The position numbers and the translations under genes are program-made. The notes below the pieces were generated by a model. The model searched no databases. It was not told where the DNA came from and saw only the letters and a list, made by a program, of their open reading frames with translations. From a bacterium (GTDB lineage Bacteria; Latescibacterota; Latescibacteria; Latescibacterales; Latescibacteraceae): a stretch of DNA of 10,536 bases. The DNA lies in NCBI GenBank assembly GCA_021372535.1, contig JAJFUH010000056.1, forward strand, positions 1 to 10,536, given 5' to 3'. This document shows, one piece after another, positions 6,062 to 10,536 of this stretch (position 1 is its first letter; each line of letters starts with the position of its first letter).

Positions 6062-7690
6062 TTATAGCAGGGAAGTCTGTTCATCATCCTGTTTCTTTTT
6101 CTGACGGGCGGCTTTCTTGTGTGTAGCATCCGCCGACCATTCGGGGAAACTCAGCTCCTTGCCGCCAAGCAGCTCTTCGATGGTCAGTATCTGGATGCGC
6201 GGATACCTCATGATACGGGCGCTCACCTTGATTTCAGTCTCGTAAAAACCCGCCGAGGCAGCCTCGGTTTCTATGGGAGCGGTCGGCTCCTGCAGGGTGA
6301 TGAATGCCCCGATAGCCGCTTTTTCATGTTCGACCACACCGATCAGGTCCCTGACCTGCGATACGGTTACATGGCCGCTCTTTACCTGAACGACAATTTT
6401 TTTCGCCTGCCTGCTTTCATCGTCGAAGAAATAATTATACCCGTCAACTCCCTTGTCCGCGCCTTTGCGCTTGTCCTGGGCAGGTCTCGCTCCCACAAGG
6501 CTGAGCGCCCACCATTCGAACTGGTGACGGTTCTGTATGGCGAGCGTTCGCGCGCTTTCAAGGTCTTTCGGGTCGCCGATGATTTCATAGGGCGACAGCT
6601 CATGTGAAAAGGTATCCTCGAGACGGTGTTTCATAAGCGCTATTGCAAGGTGGGTGATGTCGATGCCGATCCATCGCCGGTGTAACCGTTCCGCCACCGC
6701 TATGGTCGTTCCGCAGCCGCAGAACGGATCGAGAACAAGGTCGCCTTCATTGCTGCTCGCCTTGATGATGCGCTCTAAAAGAGATTCCGGTTTTTGTGTA
6801 GGGTAACCGAGTCGTTCTTTTGCTTGAGAATTAATTACAGAAATATCTGTAATAACATCCTGCATTAAAACACCAAGCATTTCATCCAGGTAACGTTTTA
6901 AACGAATACCACCTTTTTTGGTAAAATGCAACCGTCCTTCATTATCAAGAGATTTCATAGTATCCAGGGGGACTCGCCATAAAGACGTAAAACCCTTATA
7001 TTCGTAAGTATATCCACCTCCCGTAAGTCCTTTTGCAGTAAGATTATCATCTGCCCATAAACGGCCATCGGAATCAACATTTCTAAAACGTGATAAATAC
7101 TTTTTGTTATACTCACAATATTGTTCATTCCATTCGTAGTTATTGGATTTTGTATAAAACAATAATACGTCGTGAACTTTTCCAAACCTTTTTGGATCAT
7201 TGTGCGCTGTAGTTCTTTTCCAAATAATTTCATTTCTAAAATTTTCTACTCTGAAAATTGCATCCATCAATAATTTCAGATAATGACTTGCAGTCGGGTC
7301 GCAATGGAGATAAATGCTTCCCGATTCTTTCAATACCCGATGCATTTCCACAAGCCGTATCGCCATCATGGTAAGGTATGCCATCATATCGTTACGGCCC
7401 AGAAAGAGACGGAACGCCTGAATGAGATCGGCGAGTTTTTTCGGGCCGCCGGTGACCAGTTCCTCGTAAACGGCTTCCGAATGGATGTCCCAGTGCCAGG
7501 TATCATCAAAGGCGGTTATCTGGGCAGAGGAATCGGTGCCGTTTTTCTCCTTGAAGAGTATATTATACGTCGCTTTTGAGTTGAATGGCGGATCGAGATA
7601 GATGAGATCGACACTTTCATCGGAGATATGTTCCCTCATGATTTCAAGGTTGTCTCCGAAATAGAGCCTGTTTTTCCATGAATCGGTCAT
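6062..7690 (-). CDS. Site-specific DNA methyltransferase fused to PD-(D/E)XK nuclease-like domain
   Basis: This 542-residue protein methylates DNA (adenine N6 or cytosine N4) using S-adenosylmethionine. The catalytic motif DPPF is at 33-36, and the cofactor-binding motif DPFCGCGTT is at 321-329, preceded by the YPTQKP motif (296-301). Catalytic motif before cofactor motif defines the beta class, with target recognition between them (about 145-305). From about residue 385 a second domain follows: FEWWALSLVGARP, then KGVDGYNYF (Asp416) and VVQVKSGHV (Gln435, Lys437), and TLQEPT...EAASAGFYE. This matches the D-x(n)-(E/Q)xK pattern of Mrr-like restriction nucleases. The tail is lysine-rich. GGAG stands 6 bases before the ATG. 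The gene follows a small membrane-protein gene by 12 bases. Bases 6841-7260 are about 34% GC against 50% or more on both sides, coinciding with the recognition region. It could be a one-piece restriction-modification enzyme or a methyltransferase with a non-cutting DNA-binding domain. Confidence 0.92.
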   Translation of the reverse strand: MTDSWKNRLYFGDNLEIMREHISDESVDLIYLDPPFNSKATYNILFKEKNGTDSSAQITAFDDTWHWDIHSEAVYEELVTGGPKKLADLIQAFRLFLGRNDMMAYLTMMAIRLVEMHRVLKESGSIYLHCDPTASHYLKLLMDAIFRVENFRNEIIWKRTTAHNDPKRFGKVHDVLLFYTKSNNYEWNEQYCEYNKKYLSRFRNVDSDGRLWADDNLTAKGLTGGGYTYEYKGFTSLWRVPLDTMKSLDNEGRLHFTKKGGIRLKRYLDEMLGVLMQDVITDISVINSQAKERLGYPTQKPESLLERIIKASSNEGDLVLDPFCGCGTTIAVAERLHRRWIGIDITHLAIALMKHRLEDTFSHELSPYEIIGDPKDLESARTLAIQNRHQFEWWALSLVGARPAQDKRKGADKGVDGYNYFFDDESRQAKKIVVQVKSGHVTVSQVRDLIGVVEHEKAAIGAFITLQEPTAPIETEAASAGFYETEIKVSARIMRYPRIQILTIEELLGGKELSFPEWSADATHKKAARQKKKQDDEQTSLL

Positions 7691-7702
7691 CCCGTTCTCC
7701 CT

Positions 7703-7939
7703 TTACATTATCTTCTTCAGGCCGTACATCCCCGCTATAATCGCCAGGCTGACAAGCGCCATGTTGAGCGAATCTTTCACAAGGTAGGTGATTCCCATGA
7801 GCACAATACCGCCGATGAGGGGAATTGCCGATTTCTGCTTTTTGCCGTAGATGAAAAATCCGAGGCCGACCGCTCCCCAGACAATCGCCGAAAAAAGATA
7901 CGCCGGGTTCATGCTGTTCTGAATCTCGTTCATTCGCAC
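7703..7939 (-). CDS. Small three-helix membrane protein
   Basis: I do not recognise a named family. The 78-residue product is almost entirely hydrophobic, with three likely membrane helices at about residues 13-31, 37-53 and 56-74, separated by a basic loop GKKQKS (32-37) and a short KDS turn, and it ends in LKKIM. The start is uncertain: the longest frame begins with GTG at 7939, while in-frame ATG codons occur at 7933 (residue 3) and 7912 (residue 10); none has a good Shine-Dalgarno sequence. It ends 12 bases before the methyltransferase start, so the two are likely co-transcribed. The tight spacing may indicate a functional link, such as a membrane effector, but it may equally be an unrelated housekeeping protein. 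Confidence 0.7.
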   Translation of the reverse strand: MRMNEIQNSMNPAYLFSAIVWGAVGLGFFIYGKKQKSAIPLIGGIVLMGITYLVKDSLNMALVSLAIIAGMYGLKKIM

Positions 7940-8217
7940 AAATCTGTTTTTAGTATTGATTTTTTTGTAAATCTAATAGTGTAAATTATTATAATACCTG
8001 CTCGCTTTTTTGTCAATTAAAAAGTAATCCCGTTAACCCTTCATTTTTAAGAACACTTTTTAACCCGATATATTCATGAATATATTTAACCACAAAGACA
8101 CAAAGACACAAATTTATATAACATATTATTTATACTATTATTAACAATTAATAAACATTAACACCTGAAAATATATAAATAAAAATAAAATCCGTCCGAT
8201 CCGCGCACAACCGCGTT
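7940..8217. other. AT-rich non-coding stretch with palindrome and short tandem repeat
   Basis: This 278-base gap has no credible gene. It contains a perfect 18-base palindrome, ATATATTCATGAATATAT (8068-8085). This is followed by a tandem array of the 8-mer CACAAAGA (8091-8112, 2.75 units). TTAACCC occurs twice (8033-8039, 8060-8066). A T-rich stretch follows the thioesterase stop on the minus strand (8190-8170 region), but no convincing hairpin precedes it. A promoter for the membrane-protein/methyltransferase genes is expected here, though none can be picked out with confidence in such AT-rich DNA. Confidence 0.6.
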
Positions 8218-9057
8218 CTAAGGTTTTTTCGACGGCATCCAGACCGTCCGCGCCCGCACGATCTCCTGACCGTCCCCCTCGCGGAACAGCGAGTGGAGGA
8301 ATGAGACTCTGTCCCCATCCTGACTGCCGCTCCGGGCAATAACGCGGTCGCCGAGGTAAGTTTCCGCAAGGTAATCGATTTCCAGCTCCGAGAGAACCGA
8401 TGACTCCAGTACGGTGCGGGGGACGCTCTCGATCGTCCACCCGATATAGCTCACATTGTTGACATGACCGTTGATGTCGAGATCGCCGTACCGGACGTTG
8501 AATTGACGCTCGTTATCAATCCGCGCCGGCTGCGGGAGTTTTTCGAACGAATGAACCACCGCACGGTCGGGTATGACAATCAGGTTCTCGATGAACGGCT
8601 CGATCCGCACCGGACGGCGTGTCAAGGTGTCGATGACAAGCCAGCCGGACGAAGCAACACCGATGACGCTGCCGCCGCTGTCCGTGATGCTGAAATCGCG
8701 GAGGGCGAACAGACGGTGTATACCTGAGGGCCATGTTCTGACAGTGAGACGGTCTTTCCATACGGGATACTGCTTCATGTTCACCACCAGCCGTGACAGC
8801 ACCCAGGTATAATTGCGGGTATTGAGATCGTGGATCGACAGACCGAGCTCATGGGCATGATTCCCGGCCGCATCCTGCAGATAGTTGCAGAGCGACACGA
8901 CCGAGAGCCTTCCCGCGGCATCGATTTCATAGGTTCGTACGGGGTATGTTCCCGTCCACGAGGCTTCGGATAAACGGGAGTCAGGGGCGCCGCTTCCGGT
9001 TCCCTGCTCTTTTTGCCGGTTTCCGGGCTCATGGTGCGATGAATCGGCGGTTGTCAT
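8218..9057 (-). CDS. Acyl-ACP thioesterase (FatA/FatB family)
   Basis: This 279-residue cytoplasmic enzyme hydrolyses acyl-acyl carrier protein to release free fatty acid. Two hotdog domains are recognisable: the first at about 36-160 (YPVRTYEIDAAGRLSVVSLCNYLQDAAGNHA, then WVLSRLVV and RTWPSG) and the second at about 180-275. The second holds the family signature DLDINGHVNNVSYIGWTIES (192-211). Asp194, Asn196, His198 and Glu232 occupy the positions of the catalytic residues of the plant FatB enzyme, with the same His-to-Glu spacing of 34. The first 34 residues are polar, low in structure and outside the family core; an AAGGA 9 bases before the ATG nevertheless supports this start. The gene is flanked by non-coding stretches on both sides, so it is probably transcribed alone or from the ttcA side. 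Chain-length preference cannot be read from the sequence. Confidence 0.93.
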   Translation of the reverse strand: MTTADSSHHEPGNRQKEQGTGSGAPDSRLSEASWTGTYPVRTYEIDAAGRLSVVSLCNYLQDAAGNHAHELGLSIHDLNTRNYTWVLSRLVVNMKQYPVWKDRLTVRTWPSGIHRLFALRDFSITDSGGSVIGVASSGWLVIDTLTRRPVRIEPFIENLIVIPDRAVVHSFEKLPQPARIDNERQFNVRYGDLDINGHVNNVSYIGWTIESVPRTVLESSVLSELEIDYLAETYLGDRVIARSGSQDGDRVSFLHSLFREGDGQEIVRARTVWMPSKKP

Positions 9058-9145
9058 ATCATGTTATCCTTATTGTGTCGATAAGAAATAGTATATGTAT
9101 GGCAGTGCTCCGGTGATGCACCGTATGAATCCGTTGTGAAAACAG

Positions 9146-9166
9146 ATGCCGAAACGAGTTCGGCAT
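9146..9166. repeat. Short palindromic element between ttcA-like and thioesterase genes
   Basis: ATGCCGAA (9146-9153) and TTCGGCAT (9159-9166) form a perfect 8-base stem with a 5-base loop (ACGAG). On the minus strand it lies about 40 bases past the ttcA-like stop and is followed by CTGTTTTC, so it may act as a weak terminator. Palindromes of this general form are often dispersed in intergenic DNA, so a repetitive extragenic palindrome is equally possible. Confidence 0.65.
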
Positions 9167-9207
9167 GACGCTTTACGATTCCGCAATTTACCCGCCGGAG
9201 GGCTATC

Positions 9208-10041
9208 TCAGTCTCCGGGAATTATTTCCGTTTCTGCCACACTGTCCTTCCGTTCGTTCGGGTGGAGCGGATGATCCCCGAATGTTTCCCACCATATCCT
9301 GGCCGTGCTCCAGAGGTTCGCATGGAGATTATGCGATTCCTTGGCGAGATCGCGCACGAGTTTTTTCATCGCCTTACGCTTGCCGTCATCAGCATGGGAG
9401 CAGGTGCATGTCGAGGCGCTGAAACCCGCAAGCCCGGCAAACCGGACGAGATCGCGCTCGCGTACATAAAACAGCGGCCTGATGAGATCGAATGCCCCGT
9501 CGAAGAATGCCCTCTTCGGCAGCATGGTCTGAAGGTTGCCGTGGTATAAAAGGTTCAGCAGGGTCGTCTCGGCGACATCATCGGCGTGATGACCGAACGC
9601 GAGCTTGTTGTAGCCGTGCTCGGCGCAGTATTTGAAGAGGGCTATTCTCCGCCGCCATGCGCACCAGAAGCAGCTCGGCTCCTTGTACATGCCGTCCTCG
9701 CCGACAGTCACCGTGACCTCAATGAAGTCGTACGGTATCCCGAGGGATGTAAACACACTCTCGAGGTATGCCCGTGTCTCGTGCGCATGATCCGAGATAT
9801 CCGACATCACATGCACCGCCCCGACCGTATACTTCGCCGGATAGAACCTGATGTGTTCGAGAAGGAGATGAAGGAGCGACAGGCTGTCCTTGCCGCCCGA
9901 TACCGCGACGCACACACGGTCGCCTCCGGAAATGAGCTTGAACTCGTCTATCCCGCGGTTCACTTTTTTCAGGAGATTGCGGGTATACCGGGTCAGGGGA
10001 CTGTGACGGTATTCGCGGGGAGATTTTATTTCGGGTTCCAT
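9208..10041 (-). CDS. TtcA-like tRNA 2-thiocytidine synthetase (PP-loop ATPase)
   Basis: This 277-residue cytoplasmic enzyme belongs to the PP-loop ATP pyrophosphatases that thiolate tRNA; TtcA converts cytidine 32 to 2-thiocytidine using an iron-sulfur cluster. The PP-loop SGGKDS is at 48-53. A CxxC pair (Cys124, Cys127) is followed by an arginine-rich RRR, and LAFGHHADDVAETTLLNLLY (147-166) and IRPLFYVRERDLVRFA (187-202) match the TtcA core. The C-terminal cysteine site reads TCTCSH (Cys212, Cys214), a C-x-C arrangement where Escherichia coli TtcA has C-x-x-C. The length is slightly below the roughly 310 residues of E. coli TtcA. No clear Shine-Dalgarno sequence precedes the ATG at 10041, so the start is a little uncertain. 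A non-coding repeat-rich stretch lies upstream. The subfamily (TtcA versus another thiolase of the same fold) is likely but not proven. Confidence 0.88.
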   Translation of the reverse strand: MEPEIKSPREYRHSPLTRYTRNLLKKVNRGIDEFKLISGGDRVCVAVSGGKDSLSLLHLLLEHIRFYPAKYTVGAVHVMSDISDHAHETRAYLESVFTSLGIPYDFIEVTVTVGEDGMYKEPSCFWCAWRRRIALFKYCAEHGYNKLAFGHHADDVAETTLLNLLYHGNLQTMLPKRAFFDGAFDLIRPLFYVRERDLVRFAGLAGFSASTCTCSHADDGKRKAMKKLVRDLAKESHNLHANLWSTARIWWETFGDHPLHPNERKDSVAETEIIPGD

Positions 10042-10094
10042 AATGGTAACAATATGGAAATTTTATTGAAACAGGGCAAATGAATTATGGTTTG

Positions 10095-10273
10095 AAAGAC
10101 AGGCATAAGACATAAGGCACAAGGTACAAGTGAAAAGACCCGCACAGCACCACCCATAACTCACCTCTGTGCCCCCTCTCTAACCTTCAGAGAGGGGAAC
10201 CGGACGGTCTTTCTGTATTCTTGTGTCTTTTTCTCTTTTCATCACTTGTGCCTTATGCCTTATGCCTGTCTTT
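10095..10273. repeat. Nested inverted-repeat element (about 180 bases)
   Basis: The left arm starts at 10095 with AAAGACAGGCATAAG and continues with CATAAGGCACAAG. The right arm, ending at 10273, is its reverse complement over about 29 bases with one mismatch; the match then extends with a small gap to a shared TGAAAAGA-like end (about 10138 and 10234). Inside lies a second perfect stem, CCCCTCTCT (10173-10181) with AGAGAGGGG (10189-10197), around a 7-base loop. There is no open frame and no obvious target-site duplication. It could be a miniature inverted-repeat element, an intergenic palindrome, or a bidirectional end structure. It occupies most of the 326-base gap between the ttcA-like gene and the MFS gene; I see no gene in the rest. 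Confidence 0.75.
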
Positions 10274-10301
10274 ATCCTTCTGCCAGCTTTTAATGAAACT
10301 G

Positions 10302-10330
10302 TTGCGGTACTCAGGTTTTTACCCTATTTT
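10302..10330 (+). promoter_or_regulatory. Possible promoter of the MFS gene
   Basis: TTGCGG (10302-10307) and TATTTT (10325-10330) are separated by 17 bases and lie just upstream of the plus-strand transporter gene, outside the repeat element. The match to a sigma-70-like promoter is modest. Confidence 0.3.
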
Positions 10331-10367
10331 ATCAGCCTTCATAATGAAAGGGAGTTTTTCAATACCC

Positions 10368-10536
10368 ATGGCATCATTCAACCGTATACGATTCGAATTC
10401 GTCCGGTGGTCACTGTTCGCCCTGATCATGGTCAGCTATATCCTCGTGTACTTTCACCGGATGTCACCGGCGGTTATCTCGGATGTCCTCATGGCTGCGT
10501 TTCACACCACCGGAGCGGCTCTCGGTTCGCTTGCGG
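10368..10536 (+). CDS. Major facilitator superfamily transporter, N-terminus only
   Basis: The frame is open from the ATG at 10368 to the window edge (56 codons). The product begins MASFNRIRFEFVRW and continues with the first membrane helix (SLFALIMVSYILVYFHRMSP, residues 15-34), then SDVLMAAFHTTGAALGSLA. The YFHRMSPAV stretch and the following FxxTGAALGSLA are typical of the first helix and start of the second helix in MFS permeases that move small organic solutes. An in-frame ATG at 10344 would add eight residues (MKGSFSIP). The GGGAG at 10350-10354 stands 13 bases before 10368, slightly far, while 10344 has no ribosome site, so 10368 is preferred. The substrate cannot be judged from this fragment. 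It is the only plus-strand gene in the window. Confidence 0.85.
   Translation, partial: MASFNRIRFEFVRWSLFALIMVSYILVYFHRMSPAVISDVLMAAFHTTGAALGSLA

Noticed and set aside
8091-8112. CRISPR-like array
   Set aside because: The repeat unit is 8 bases and directly tandem, with no spacers.
8170-8217. Intrinsic terminator after the thioesterase gene
   Set aside because: There is a T-rich stretch on the minus strand but only a 4-base CGCG pairing before it, too weak to call.
9586-10083. Plus-strand open frame (165 codons) opposite the ttcA-like gene
   Set aside because: The PP-loop and cysteine motifs show the minus strand is coding; this is a shadow frame.

Overview
This window comes from an uncultured-looking bacterium of roughly 50% GC. 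The genes use ordinary Shine-Dalgarno starts, and two putative lipoproteins suggest a cell envelope with lipoprotein export. I cannot name the phylum from the sequence. The mix of a B12-dependent ribonucleotide reductase, a FatA/FatB-type acyl-ACP thioesterase and dispersed intergenic palindromes would fit an environmental lineage such as the FCB group, but that is a weak inference. No rRNA, tRNA, CRISPR array or transposase is visible.

Layout. Nine genes lie on the minus strand between positions 1 and 10041, and one gene starts on the plus strand at the right edge. From left to right: (a) 1-2765, two tandem copies of a putative lipoprotein in the neutral/alkaline ceramidase-like family; the left copy runs off the window. 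(b) 2887-5241, nrdJ, a class II ribonucleotide reductase with TSCPD and zinc-ribbon tail. (c) 5242-5425, a non-coding stretch with two long inverted repeats. (d) 5426-7939, an accessory-looking block of four genes: a small three-helix membrane protein, a beta-class DNA methyltransferase fused to a PD-(D/E)XK nuclease-like domain, a HicB-type antitoxin without a HicA, and an unrecognised acidic 116-residue protein. (e) 8218-9057, an acyl-ACP thioesterase. (f) 9208-10041, a TtcA-like tRNA thiolation enzyme. (g) 10042-10367, a non-coding stretch with a nested inverted-repeat element. (h) from 10368 on the plus strand, the N-terminus of an MFS transporter.

How the genes relate. The housekeeping genes (nrdJ, thioesterase, ttcA) show no pathway link to each other. 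The block at 5426-7939 reads as a compact defence or addiction module. Gaps between its genes are 12, 48 and 30 bases, and the last gene and the target-recognition part of the methyltransferase are clearly AT-richer (about 32-34% GC) than their surroundings (about 50% or more). The most interesting points are the AT-rich mosaic within the methyltransferase that coincides with its target-recognition region, the HicB paired with an unknown protein instead of HicA, and the tandem ceramidase-like copies that keep the zinc ligands but lack the family's serine nucleophile.
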